A stretch of DNA of 51,651 bases from CAUZIR01 sp034421295 (GTDB lineage Bacteria > Chloroflexota > Dehalococcoidia > Lucifugimonadales > UBA2962). This document shows positions 1 to 8,851 of this stretch, one piece after another. Position 1 is the first letter of the stretch. Every line of letters begins with the position of its first letter. The stretch lies in contig DAOUKM010000006.1 of assembly GCA_034421295.1 (NCBI GenBank), positions 1 to 51,651 on the forward strand. The letters are read 5' to 3'. Both the position numbers and the translations under genes were made by a program. Under the pieces are notes generated by a model. That model made no database searches. It saw only the letters and a list, made by a program, of their open reading frames with translations, and had not been told where the DNA came from.

Positions 1-60
1 AATCGTCAGACGTGATCGGCTTGCATAAGGCTTTCACAGAAGGTCCGTTAGCGTTCGACA

Positions 61-561
61 ATGACATCTTTGGAAATGATCATGTCCTCGGGCAAAGGAA
101 TCACGTTCATGTATCGTGCCGCGGGTGTCTCCGTACATGAAGGGCGCCTGCTTGTAGAGCACAACATCAGGCACGACTTCTGCTTCGTGCCGGGTGGCCG
201 CGTTGAATACGGCGAGAACGCTATCGAGGCTCTGACGAGGGAATTCCGCGAGGAGCTTGGCGAAGATGTTAGGGTAGGGCGTCTCGTCGTTGTCGCGGAC
301 ATCCTTTACGAGTTGGACGGCGACAAGTACCAGGAGATCTGCCTGTACTTTCTGATCGAATTCGCCCCCGAGTCGGATGTATTGCACCGACAGGGTCCAT
401 TTGTGGGGAACGAGTCGGATATCACGTTTCAGTGGATACCCCTGAACGAGGTGGAGGAGGCCAACCTGTTTCCGGCCTCTCTCCGAGATCGCGTGAGGAC
501 AAGTCCCTGGACCGCCGAGTACGTCTCCCTCACCGAAGTCATACGTTCCTCTGCCGGTTGA
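61..561 (+). CDS. Nudix hydrolase
   Basis: This 166-residue protein probably hydrolyses a nucleoside diphosphate linked to another moiety, in the cytoplasm; the substrate cannot be told from sequence. The Nudix box is complete at about residues 46-68: GRVEYGE, seven residues, then REFREELG, which fits GX5EX7REUXEEXGU and supplies the metal-binding glutamates. The length is normal for a single-domain Nudix enzyme. The ATG at 61 is the first possible start, and two further in-frame ATGs follow within eight codons (at 76 and 82), so the exact N-terminus is uncertain. No strong Shine-Dalgarno sequence is visible. The gene converges with the minus-strand phosphatase gene that ends at 591, and the 29 bases between them hold no terminator I can recognise. 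The family call is firm; the substrate is unknown. Confidence 0.93.
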   Translation: MTSLEMIMSSGKGITFMYRAAGVSVHEGRLLVEHNIRHDFCFVPGGRVEYGENAIEALTREFREELGEDVRVGRLVVVADILYELDGDKYQEICLYFLIEFAPESDVLHRQGPFVGNESDITFQWIPLNEVEEANLFPASLRDRVRTSPWTAEYVSLTEVIRSSAG

Positions 562-590
562 GTCAAGACCGCTGGCAAGTCTCGGGCAAC

Positions 591-1172
591 TCAGTCGGTG
601 GCCTTCTCACCCTCGACGCTCTCGACAATTGAGTGTATGGCCATGGAGGGCACCGTCAGCACGATAAACGATGGAAGTCCCAGCCTTTTCCAAAGGCCGA
701 CCGGCCGGATGTCGGCGACACTTGCCACGTAGAGCGCGATGACTGTCCCGTGGGTGACCACGATGCTGTCCGCCTGGTCCGCCTTGATTACCCTCTCGAT
801 CGAGGCGGCCATCCTGTCGCGTGCTTGATCTGCCGTCTCTGCACCGAACACAAGCTGGCCAGGATTGCACAAGAGCCGCTCGACCATCTCCTCGAAGTCT
901 TCTTCCGGCAGGAATGGAACGTTTTCCCTGTGATGTTCTTCCAATCCATCCGCTACCCTGACGGGGACACCGAGTGCTCCGGCCACTAGGTCTGCCGTTT
1001 CGACAGCCTTCGGTTCCCTGCTTGACCAGATCACCTCTGGGCTGAAGTCGCCAAGCCCGACAGCCAGCGCCTCACAGCGACGGCGTCCCACCGCCCCAAG
1101 TCTCCAGGCAGATGCAGGCTTGCCGGGCTCTATCTCGGGCAATGAGTGTTTCACCAGTACAAGCCTATGCAA
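591..1172 (-). CDS. Histidine phosphatase superfamily protein
   Basis: This 193-residue cytoplasmic protein belongs to the phosphoglycerate-mutase-like histidine phosphatases, which transfer phosphate through a catalytic histidine. The usual N-terminal LVRHG is LVKHS here (His9), so the conserved arginine is a lysine. The C-terminal VVTHGT supplies the second histidine, and the SSREPKAVETA segment matches the usual arginine-containing region. The start is TTG, seven bases after TGAGG. That ribosome site overlaps the TGA stop of the upstream methyltransferase, which indicates translational coupling. Substrates in this superfamily range from sugar phosphates to phosphoproteins, and nothing in the sequence selects one. 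Confidence 0.85.
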   Translation of the reverse strand: MHRLVLVKHSLPEIEPGKPASAWRLGAVGRRRCEALAVGLGDFSPEVIWSSREPKAVETADLVAGALGVPVRVADGLEEHHRENVPFLPEEDFEEMVERLLCNPGQLVFGAETADQARDRMAASIERVIKADQADSIVVTHGTVIALYVASVADIRPVGLWKRLGLPSFIVLTVPSMAIHSIVESVEGEKATD

Positions 1173-1181
1173 GAGACATCC

Positions 1182-1952
1182 TCAGGTTTCTCCGGGGATC
1201 GACATCGGCCTTCTGCCTGTGCACGAGACCCATGCTTGGGCGAACATCCCGTTCGGCGAGCCCGCCCAATTCCTAAGCGTGGTGGCGTGACGTGTCTCGC
1301 CGGCGTTATCCAACTGGAGGGCAAGGTATTCCCCGATGAATAGCCGTGACTCGTACACCTCGTACCTTGCCTGCATGGCTACGTCCTCGAATCCTGCCTT
1401 TTCGAGCAGGTGCGCCAACTTGCGTCCGACATAGGGATCGCCGCCGTTATCGATCGAGAGTCTTTCATAACGGGCGATAGCGGCTGACAGTTCGGCAGAG
1501 GGTGGGGCAAGCAGGAAACCTCCCCAGTCAGGGCTGCAGAGACCCACGTTCCCCCCGGGCCTGAGAACGCGCCGAAACTCGCTGATGGCCCTGTCAGGAT
1601 CTCCAAGGTGCTCGAACAGCGCATGAGAGAAGACCGCGTCAAAGGACTCTTTCGGGAAGGGCAGGTCGTATGCGCTTGCCCGGCGAAACTCCACGTTCTG
1701 TAGCCCTCTGGCACATGCGGTTTCGGCAGCCAGGCCGACCTGTGTTGAGTCGCTGTCGACGCCGATAACCCGGCCCCTAGGGATGCGCTGCGCAATGTCG
1801 CGGGTGATGGTCCCGGGTCCCGAGCCGCAATCAAGGACCGCGATTCCATCTGTCAGCAATGGAATAAAGAAGGCGCCATGCGATTGCAGCGTCCGCTTGG
1901 ACATGAAATCCACGGCGTTGGGCGTATGACCCGGTGTGTACCGCTCCCGCAT
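1182..1952 (-). CDS. Class I SAM-dependent methyltransferase
   Basis: This cytoplasmic Rossmann-fold methyltransferase has motif I VLDCGSGPGT, the acidic loop GVDSDS that binds the SAM ribose, then FDAVFSHALFEHL and the LRPGG motif of the Methyltransf_11/25 type. I chose the ATG at 1952, giving 256 residues beginning MRERYTPGHT, because this N-terminus looks like that of related proteins and is preceded by AGAGG. A longer reading from GTG at 2015 adds 21 residues but has no ribosome site. The gene is followed after nine bases by the histidine phosphatase, whose Shine-Dalgarno overlaps this stop codon, so the two are probably an operon. The methyl acceptor cannot be predicted. Confidence 0.88.
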   Translation of the reverse strand: MRERYTPGHTPNAVDFMSKRTLQSHGAFFIPLLTDGIAVLDCGSGPGTITRDIAQRIPRGRVIGVDSDSTQVGLAAETACARGLQNVEFRRASAYDLPFPKESFDAVFSHALFEHLGDPDRAISEFRRVLRPGGNVGLCSPDWGGFLLAPPSAELSAAIARYERLSIDNGGDPYVGRKLAHLLEKAGFEDVAMQARYEVYESRLFIGEYLALQLDNAGETRHATTLRNWAGSPNGMFAQAWVSCTGRRPMSIPGET

Positions 1953-2177
1953 AACCTCTATACCTAGACCTGGTGACTTCGCATCAAGCAGCCGTTGCTG
2001 ATGAGCCGCAATCACAAGAGGAAGCGGCCGTGGAGACTCAGGGATATCGGGCCGTGCTCAAGGCCCTAAGGACTAAGATATCAGGCAAGATTCGATATAC
2101 GCGCAGTCCTCGGTGCCGGTTGGCTATGCCAAAGCCAGCGCAAGAAGCTAATAGGCATCAAAGGGAACTCTGCTGTC

Positions 2178-3080
2178 ATGTCTTTCAGTTGTCGAAACAG
2201 CTTCTTCAAGGGACACGCACTGGGCAACGACTACATCGTCGTCGACCCGCGGAATCTGGGCTTTCGACTCAGCCCCGGCGCCATCCGGCTGATATGCGAC
2301 CGTAATCGAGGGCTCGGGGCTGATGGCGTAATCGCTCTGGGAAGCTCGGGCGTCGCAGACTTTGGAATATCAATCTACAACGCCGACGGAAGCGAGGCCG
2401 AGATCTCCGGAAATGGATTGCGCATATTCGGCCTGTACGCTCATACAGCATGAGGGACGACCGGAATCGAGGTACGCGTAGAGACCAAAGCGGGCATCTC
2501 CCGAGTGAGGCTGCACCTTGACGGAACGGGAGAACCGATAGCCGCATCAACGGACATGGGCCGGGCCAGTTTCAGGCCACCGGATCTTCCGTGCACGCTC
2601 GACGTACCCGAACTAATCGAACAGCCGATCGAGGTCCAGGGGAGGTCGCTTTACTTCACCGGGGTGAGCGTTGGCAATCCACATTGCGTGATCTTCAGCG
2701 AGCAGGGACAGGATTGGACGCGGGACGACCTTACCGAACTGGGTCCCGCACTTGAGTGTCACCCTCTGTTTCCGAATCGTGTCAATGTCCAACTGGCCTC
2801 AGCCGAGGGTGACCGAGTCATCAGAATCATGATCTGGGAGCGTGGCTCGGGAGTCACTCTGGCCTCCGGGTCTTCATCCTGTGCCGCAGCCAGCGCCGCG
2901 GTTCGGTTGGGACTGGCCGAAAGTCCGGTCAAGGTGAATTCGGCAGGAGGGAGCGTGTCAGTGGAGGTGGATGACGAGTTCAGCCTCGAACTGACGGGCG
3001 CCGTATCCTCGATCTGCCAGGGATTCTTCACTCCACCGTTTGTTGAGGCCGCTGGCACTCTGGATGGGACTGCCGGATAG
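2178..3080 (+). pseudogene. DapF-like (diaminopimelate epimerase family) gene with in-frame TGA
   Basis: The reading frame encodes a DapF-fold protein: GHALGNDYIVVD, ADGSEAEISGNGLRIFG, SVGNPHCVIF and WERGSGVTLASGSSSCAA are all in order, with a total of about 300 codons, close to the family length. It is interrupted by TGA at 2451-2453; the frame before and after is the same, so this is a point stop, not a frameshift. Both positions that hold the catalytic cysteines of DapF (C-G-N-G and A-C-G-x-G) carry serine. Either the gene is a decaying paralogue or it belongs to a Ser/Ser clade with another activity. Other genes here end in TGA, so TGA reads as stop. A downstream re-start at 2505 would give only the C-terminal domain. 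Confidence 0.8.
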
Positions 3081-3089
3081 TAGGAACTG

Positions 3090-3210
3090 TCTTCAAAGGT
3101 AGGGTGACTGGGCGGGGCGGCCGTAAGCCCATTTGCCCTGCCTGCCGGCTCCACACCCGGAGTCGCGCCGCAGGCGAGAACTAATGTGATCGCAATCAGA
3201 AGGGGTATCG
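3090..3210 (-). pseudogene. Possible remnant of a lipoprotein N-terminus
   Basis: Reading the minus strand from about 3210 gives PLLIAITLVLACGATPGVEP, a hydrophobic stretch followed by a lipobox-like LACG, with cysteine at 3170-3172, and a Pro/Ala-rich mature start. No ATG, GTG or TTG precedes it in frame before a TAG. The frame then runs into the antisense of the DapF-like gene. It looks like the beginning of a secreted lipoprotein gene whose start was lost at the inverted-repeat element (3214-3302) and whose body is missing. The signal-peptide resemblance is clear; whether it was ever a gene is inference. Confidence 0.3.
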
Positions 3211-3213
3211 ATT

Positions 3214-3302
3214 GGTTCTATCTTCAGTCACCTAAAGCCGAAAAAGCCGAAAAGGTGGGGCATTGGTGACTGTGTGGGCTGTGGGTGACTGTAGATAGAA
3301 CC
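3214..3302. repeat. 89-bp element with 19-bp inverted ends
   Basis: Positions 3214-3232 and 3284-3302 are reverse complements over 19 bases with one mismatch, enclosing 51 bases that contain an extra partial copy of GGTGACTGT. There is no T-tract, so it is not an ordinary terminator. It resembles a small non-autonomous insertion (MITE-like), but I see no clear target-site duplication. The rest of the gap between 3081 and 3502 shows no convincing intact gene. Confidence 0.6.
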
Positions 3303-3502
3303 TTTCAATACGTCGTATCAATCTAGTCCTAGACGCCACGGACAGGGTGGTGAACTGGTGGAGAGCAACTGATGGGCGGGCGTTGCATGAGGAGCGCCTC
3401 GTTCTCTTCCCTAAGTCGTCTGCTTCCACAGATCTTCTTGAGATCGCAAGCTCACAGTCCAGCGGACTGTTTCTCCCAGTTGGACTGGGACTTGGGGCTA
3501 GA

Positions 3503-6259
3503 TCAGAGCCTAGTAGACCTTCTAGTCCGCCTTAGCGTCATCACCACGGCCAGCGTCGCAGCAACAACAAGCCCTACACCAAGGGCAAGCACGATCAGCG
3601 GCACTACCGGAGTGCCACTCTCTGCATCTTGGTCGCCAGGCACGAGGGCTGGCGTTTCGACAACGGGTTTCTCATCCTCTTCAGTCGCCGAACGGTCACC
3701 GGCTGCAGTTGGTGTCTGGTCGATGCGCCTTACGGTGATCTCAACCCTAGCGGTCGCATTATCCTCACCATCGGTGACAGTGTAGGTGAAACCCCCGATG
3801 GCCGCTTCCGACCCGTCGTGCGAGTAGGTAATGGAGGTCTCATCAACCGTTACCGTTCCGTAGACGACCTCGCCCACTGCGGAAATCGTCAACGTATCCC
3901 CCTCCGCATCGCTGTCGTTGATCAGAAGGTCAGACTCTTCGATCGATAGCGCCTCCCCCTCATTCACCACTGCACTGTCGCTGCCGGCGACTGGAGGATC
4001 GTTCACCGGCCTAACGGTAATCGTCACCAGGCCGATCGAAGTGGATACGCCGTCGCTGACCGTGTATGTGAAGCCGCCCGCGGTCGTCTCCGATCCATCG
4101 TGCACATAGGTAATCGTGGTTCCGGCCAGCTCTAAGGTGCCGTTGACGGCATCGCCGACGGCCAAGATCTCAAGTGCATCATCCTCTGCGTCAGAGTCGT
4201 TGGCGAGCAGGTCCGCAGCGTTGACCAGGAGCGTCTCCCCTTCATTGACCGCGGCACTGTCGCTGCCGGCGACTGGAGGATCGTTCACCGGTCTGACAGT
4301 AATCGTCACCAGACCGATCGAAGTGGATACGCTGTCGCCTAGAACATACGTGAAGCCACCCGTGGCGGTCTCCGACCCATCATGAACGTAGGTGATCGTA
4401 TTCTCGACCAGCCTTACTGTTCCGTTTGACGCGTCGCGTACCTCCAAGACACTCAGTGAATCTCCCTCCGCATCGCTGTCGTTGATCAGAAGGTCAGACT
4501 CTTCGATCGATAGCGCCTCCCCCTCACTCACCACTGCACTGTCGCTGCCGGCGACTGGAGGATCGTTCACCGGCCTAACAGAGATGGTCACCGTGCCAGA
4601 AGAGGCGCTTGCGCCATCGCGAGACGTATAAGTGAAGCCCCCCGTGGTAGTTTCCGACCCATCGTGCACATAGGTGATCGTGGTCCCCTCAAGACTGACT
4701 GTACCGTTAACCGCGTTGCCGACCGAAGAAATCTCAAACGCTTCTCCCTCCGCATGCTCCCCGACCGCAAGGGATACTGATGCATCGATCAGGAGTGTCT
4801 CTCCCTCGCCAACAGTCAACAAAGCAGAGTAGGTGGTCCCGGCCTCTTCGTGCTCCAGGCAGAAACTGAGCCCCGTATTGTCGAGAATAAGTCTGTGCAC
4901 GCGGCTCAAGGACAGGGGCACGCAACCGGTCAGATCGTTATCTGCAACCGAGAATGCCTCTAGATTCGTCAAATCGGCCAGGGTCGCCGGTAGCTCGCCA
5001 GCGAACAGGTTCGCGTTGAGGTACAGGAGCCGTAGGTTGGCTAGCTCGCCAAGCCATGACGGTATTTGACCCTCGAGCCGGTTGTTCCCCAGAAACAGAG
5101 TTTCCAGATAATGTAGGCTCGCCAGGTCCTCCGGCAATCTCCCCGTCAGCCGGTTGTGGCCAAGGCTGAGAGTTCGGAGCCCGGAGAGTTCTCCCAGCCA
5201 GGCCGGGATGGTCCCGGTCAACTGGTTACCGCTCAGAGACAGTCTCCGTAGATTGGCGAGTTTTCGGAGCCCAATTGGTATGGATCCTGTTAAACGGTTA
5301 CCGCCTAGGTCCAGAAAAAACAGCTCGGTCAGATCACCCAATCCTGCTGGTATCTCTCCAGTGAAATTATTCACGCTTAAATCCAGCCATTCTAGATTCG
5401 ATAGAGCTGCCAGCGAGGTCGGTATGTCTCCGGTGAATTGGTTCTCACTGAGCAGTAGCTGTTTGAGTTTGGAAAGTTCGCCCAACTCCAAAGGAATTCT
5501 CCCGGTCAATTCGTTTCCACGTAAATTCAGATATTCCAGATTTGTGAGTCGGCTGAGCCCCCTGGCTATGATTCCTTCCAGATTGTTGTACTCAAGGTAT
5601 AGGTATCGCAGCTCTGAGAGATTGTAAAGTTCTGTGGGTATTACGCCTGTCAATTCGTTCCCAGAAAGCTGCAGAGCGGACAATTCTGCCAGGTTGCCAA
5701 GCCAGGACGGTACGGCTCCGACCAGATCGTTGTAGGACAGATCCAGTCGCGTTAGTTTCGTTAGGCTTGCCAGTTCGTCCGGTGTCGGGCCGGTCAGATC
5801 ATTCTCTCCGAGGTGCAGTACCTGTAGTTCCGACAGTGAGCCTAGTTCGCCGGGGATTCCTCCAGTGAGGTCGTTTCCGACCAAGTACAGCTCCATTAGT
5901 CTTGAAAGATGCCCTAGTTCCGACGGTACCTCTCCCGTCAGTTCCCTATAGGCAAGGTCTAGTTGAGTAACCCGCAGGGGCGATTCGTCCAACGTGAGGC
6001 CATCCCACTGCTCAATAGGATTGCTCACCGACCAGTTCAGAGTTGCATCCCCAGCCAGCTTGTCTCGCGCTGCCAGCAGCGCCGTGCAGTCTGATAGCAA
6101 TCCTGGGTTCATCGCAGCATTCTCGACTGCGCCCGCGGTGGCACAAGCCTCCGTTTGGCTCTTAGCGACGGACGGATGCAGGAGGGAGGCTATTGCTACC
6201 GCTAAGATGAGGGTGACAGTACAGACGCGAATGGATAAGCATGTGGTCACGTATCTCAT
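3503..6259 (-). CDS. Membrane-anchored LRR and cadherin-like surface protein
   Basis: This 918-residue protein is probably exported and anchored. Residues 1-35 form a signal peptide ending near VAKSQ. Residues 95-465 are about fifteen plant-type leucine-rich repeats (LxxLxLxxNxLTGxIPxxLGxL), flanked by cysteines at 39 and 58 on one side and 445 and 467 on the other, which may cap the solenoid. Residues 475-845 are four tandem cadherin-like domains of about 90 residues, sharing NDPPVAGSDSA, NDSDAEGD and ITYVHDGSE. An acidic linker follows, then one membrane helix at 885-907 and the stop-transfer tail RRTRRSTRL. Such architecture fits adhesion or ligand binding outside the cell. The ATG at 6259 is the natural start. 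The gene stands alone, with an IS relic just upstream. Confidence 0.88.
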   Translation of the reverse strand: MRYVTTCLSIRVCTVTLILAVAIASLLHPSVAKSQTEACATAGAVENAAMNPGLLSDCTALLAARDKLAGDATLNWSVSNPIEQWDGLTLDESPLRVTQLDLAYRELTGEVPSELGHLSRLMELYLVGNDLTGGIPGELGSLSELQVLHLGENDLTGPTPDELASLTKLTRLDLSYNDLVGAVPSWLGNLAELSALQLSGNELTGVIPTELYNLSELRYLYLEYNNLEGIIARGLSRLTNLEYLNLRGNELTGRIPLELGELSKLKQLLLSENQFTGDIPTSLAALSNLEWLDLSVNNFTGEIPAGLGDLTELFFLDLGGNRLTGSIPIGLRKLANLRRLSLSGNQLTGTIPAWLGELSGLRTLSLGHNRLTGRLPEDLASLHYLETLFLGNNRLEGQIPSWLGELANLRLLYLNANLFAGELPATLADLTNLEAFSVADNDLTGCVPLSLSRVHRLILDNTGLSFCLEHEEAGTTYSALLTVGEGETLLIDASVSLAVGEHAEGEAFEISSVGNAVNGTVSLEGTTITYVHDGSETTTGGFTYTSRDGASASSGTVTISVRPVNDPPVAGSDSAVVSEGEALSIEESDLLINDSDAEGDSLSVLEVRDASNGTVRLVENTITYVHDGSETATGGFTYVLGDSVSTSIGLVTITVRPVNDPPVAGSDSAAVNEGETLLVNAADLLANDSDAEDDALEILAVGDAVNGTLELAGTTITYVHDGSETTAGGFTYTVSDGVSTSIGLVTITVRPVNDPPVAGSDSAVVNEGEALSIEESDLLINDSDAEGDTLTISAVGEVVYGTVTVDETSITYSHDGSEAAIGGFTYTVTDGEDNATARVEITVRRIDQTPTAAGDRSATEEDEKPVVETPALVPGDQDAESGTPVVPLIVLALGVGLVVAATLAVVMTLRRTRRSTRL

Positions 6260-6373
6260 GGCGTCACGAATCTACTCTTGCCGCTGTATATTGCGATGTC
6301 ACCTGAGCACGTTGGATACTAACTTTGGGCGGTGCTCGTCGGTCGCAAGTTAGCTCTTCATCTATGTCTGAAA

Positions 6374-6523
6374 GGCGATGATAGACAGATCTGGTCTAGC
6401 ATCCCGCTGGATCGGCTCAACGGGGAAATCCCCATCCGGACGGACGTGATAGGGATCTCCCCGAACTGGCCTGCTTCGCGCCGGCTGGTGGGAGCGTTGC
6501 TGGCAGGGCAACATGACGAGTGA
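6374..6523 (+). mobile_element. IS256-family transposase C-terminal relic
   Basis: About 50 codons match the C-terminal part of the nearby complete IS256-family transposase: QIWSSIPLDRLNGEI, RTDVIGISPNW and SRRLVGALLAGQHDE line up with QIWSNNPLERLNKEI, RTDVVGIFPNR and ARRLVGAVLAEQHDE. Leftward similarity fades near 6374. Rightward it stops at 6520-6523, within two bases of the point corresponding to the insertion site of intron 2 in the complete copy. It lies antisense to, and truncates, the surface-protein gene at 6524-6907. Confidence 0.85.
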
Positions 6524-6907
6524 GCCCTTCACGGTGTAAGTCTGGGTTGTAATTTCGTCTTCGGCCGCTACCTTCACGGTGCTTACGTTGCTTCCGACGC
6601 TCAGTGAAGCTGTGCCGTTGGAGTCTTCCACATCCCCGAGCTCTATTGCATAGCTCGCCCCCGAGTGGCTCACGGTCGGCGTGACGGTGGTTTCCCTCAC
6701 TCGGTTGGTGACGCTGGCCGTGTGGGAAGCCTTACCGGATGTGAACGTCCCGATGTCCACGTAGCTGAGGGAGGCGTCGCTGCTCTGGCTCTGGGCCGAA
6801 ACGAAGAGCCTACCGTCGAGTGCGAATAGTCCGATGGGTCCCAATGGGACTCCGGTCAAAAGGGCCCACAGGAAGCTAGATCGGACAATACCCGCACCTT
6901 TCGTCAT
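6524..6907 (-). pseudogene. Truncated secreted protein with cadherin-like beta-sandwich domain
   Basis: The start ATG at 6907 opens MTKGAGIVRSSFLWALL, a signal peptide with predicted cleavage near VSAQS. It is followed by one domain of the type seen in bacterial cadherin-like beta-sandwich repeats (SSDASLSYVDIG, ASVTNRVRETTVTPTVS, TVKVAAEDEITTQTYTVKG). The coding sequence then enters the IS256 relic and continues only as its antisense. A full-length homologue would carry several more domains. The product, if made, would be a short secreted fragment with a nonsense tail, so I treat the gene as broken by the insertion. Confidence 0.75.
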
Positions 6908-6962
6908 ATGTTCGCGCTCTCTGTCATGCCTGCACCCGCCGCCCATAGTAACGTCCCAGCAC

Positions 6963-6976
6963 GTGGTGTATTAAGG
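6963..6976 (+). repeat. Left terminal inverted repeat of the IS256-family element
   Basis: The 14 bases GTGGTGTATTAAGG are exactly complementary to 9709-9722. The transposase ATG lies 98 bases inside this end. Confidence 0.75.
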
Positions 6977-7067
6977 AGATCTACATAAAGAGAGACCACC
7001 GCGTCATCCTTAGAGAACAAAGAACACGACTCAAGGAGGGCGACGCTGGTCAAGGAAAGGATGGACC

Positions 7068-7747
7068 GTGCGCCGCGTGACGCTGTCAACGCGGCACAGG
7101 ATACCCGACTCAATCGGGAGGAACTCGGAGAAAGTTCTTGGGTCAACCGACCTACCTTGCGGTGAAAGCCAATGGGGAAAGCAGCATGTCGGTAAAGCGG
7201 CTACGGCCTGAAAGCGTTGTAGGGCTGGTTCCGCAAGACCCGCGCGATATGGTGAAAGCCGGATTGCCTGAACCCCAGTTCCCGGAAGGTGATCCTTTCA
7301 CCCGCCGGTAGAACGCTTGTAACCCGGCGTCGCTCGTTGCACCGGTAACAGGTCCAGACCGATGCATCTCCGACGAACGGACGATGGCCAATGTGGCCAT
7401 ACAAGGGAATGAACGGGGCACCTACAGTCGCGCTCGGACGTCCTGTGTCACCGTAACGCGGGATGGCCTAAGGGGCGAGAGTCCTATGGTCACGGAGTCC
7501 TCGCAGTAGTCCGAGCCGGGGAGAGCCCGGCACTTGGCGAAGGGGGGCAGGCGGCACCGGTGCAGAGAGTGGGGAGGTGCGCGGTATGCGTAACGCCGAA
7601 ACCACTTTCTGTGCCATCCGGGTTGAGAGCCTGGACGAGTGTCACTGGAGAGCCGTGTGAGACCGAAAGGCTCATGCACGGTTCGGAGGGGGGCCGACGG
7701 AAAAGTGCTTCGGGCAACCGGAGTAACTCGCCGGCGGCCTACCCTAC
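7068..7747 (+). ncRNA. ORF-less group II intron 1 (680 nt)
   Basis: A self-splicing-type intron. It opens with GTGCGCC, has domain V at 7650-7684 (GAGCCG, GAAA loop, ACGGTTC, with one extra bulged A), a domain VI-like stem and a 3' end CCCTAC. The last exon bases TGGACC (7062-7067) pair fully with GGTCCA at 7351-7356 (EBS1), and GAAAGG (7055-7060) pairs with CCTTTC at 7294-7299 (EBS2), the geometry of a group IIB intron. Removing it restores the transposase frame after codon 2. The block 7490-7550 (AGTAGTCCGAG, TGGCGAAGG) normally sits just before the intron-encoded reverse transcriptase ORF, but only about 100 bases separate it from domain V, so no maturase is encoded. Splicing would need a protein from elsewhere. 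Confidence 0.88.
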
Positions 7748-8851
7748 TGCTGGGGATATTGCGCAAGCGTGGAGCTGATGGAGACGTGGATTTCCTTCGC
7801 GAGGCGCTGATAGTCCTGGTAGAGGGGATCATGGATGCCGAGGTGTCAGCCAGGACCGGAGCCGGCTACAGGGAGAGAAGTACAGAGCGTGTGGCCCGGC
7901 GCAACGGTTACAGGCCCAGACAGTGGGATACACGTGTGGGGACTATGGACCTTAGGATCCCCAGGCTGAGGTAGGGGAGCTACTTCCCGAGCATGCTGGA
8001 GCCGCGGCGGCGAAGCGAGCGAGCCCTGCTCGGTGTTATCCAGCAGGCATACGTGGAGGGTGTGTCTACCAGGCGAGTGGACGACCTGGTGAAGGCGTTG
8101 GGATGCGATGGCATATCCAAGAGCCAGGTCTCGCGCATCTGCTCAGAGCTCGACGAGGTGGTCGACAGCTTCCTCGGCCGGCCTCTGGATGGAGGTCCTT
8201 ACCGGTACGTGTGGCTTGATGCGCTGACGCAGAAGGTGAGGGAGTCAGGCAGGATAGTGAACGTAAGCGTGGTGGTGGCGACTGCGGTCAACGCCGAGGG
8301 CAAGCGAGAGATCGTGGGCATGGACGTGGGAACCAGTGAGGACGGTGCCTTCTGGCTCCAGTTTCTGCGCTCGGTGGCCGACCGAGGCCTGAGTGGTGTG
8401 GAGCTGGTGATATCCGATGCTCACCGCGGCCTCAGGGATGCGATCGCGTCGGTCTTCGCGGGAGCGAGCTGGCAGCGCTGCCGCACCCACTTCATGACCA
8501 ACCTGCTTACCCGTGTGCCCAGGCGTGCCCAGCCGGCGGTGGCGACGATGGTGCGCACCGTCTACCAGCAGCCGTCTGCAGAGGAGGTTCATGCGCAGCT
8601 GCACAGGGTGATCGACCAGCTCTAGGACCGGTTCCCGCAGGCCGCATCGATGCTGGCCGAGGCTGGACCGGACGTCCTGGCCTTTACGGCGTTCCCGGTG
8701 GCGCACTGGAGGCAGATCTGGTCTAACAACCCGCTGGAACGGCTCAACAAGGAGATCCGCAGAAGGACCGACGTGGTGGGGATCTTCCCTAACCGGTCGG
8801 CTGCCCGCCGGCTGGTGGGCGCGGTGCTGGCAGAGCAGCACGACGAGTGGG

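Noticed and set aside
2451..2453. TGA in the DapF-like gene as selenocysteine or Trp recoding
   Set aside because: The position is not a catalytic or conserved one, I saw no selenocysteine element, and other genes here end in TGA.
7742..7742. Alternative 3' end of intron 1 at CCTAC (7742)
   Set aside because: It would put the transposase out of frame; the end at 7747 restores MDLLGIL.
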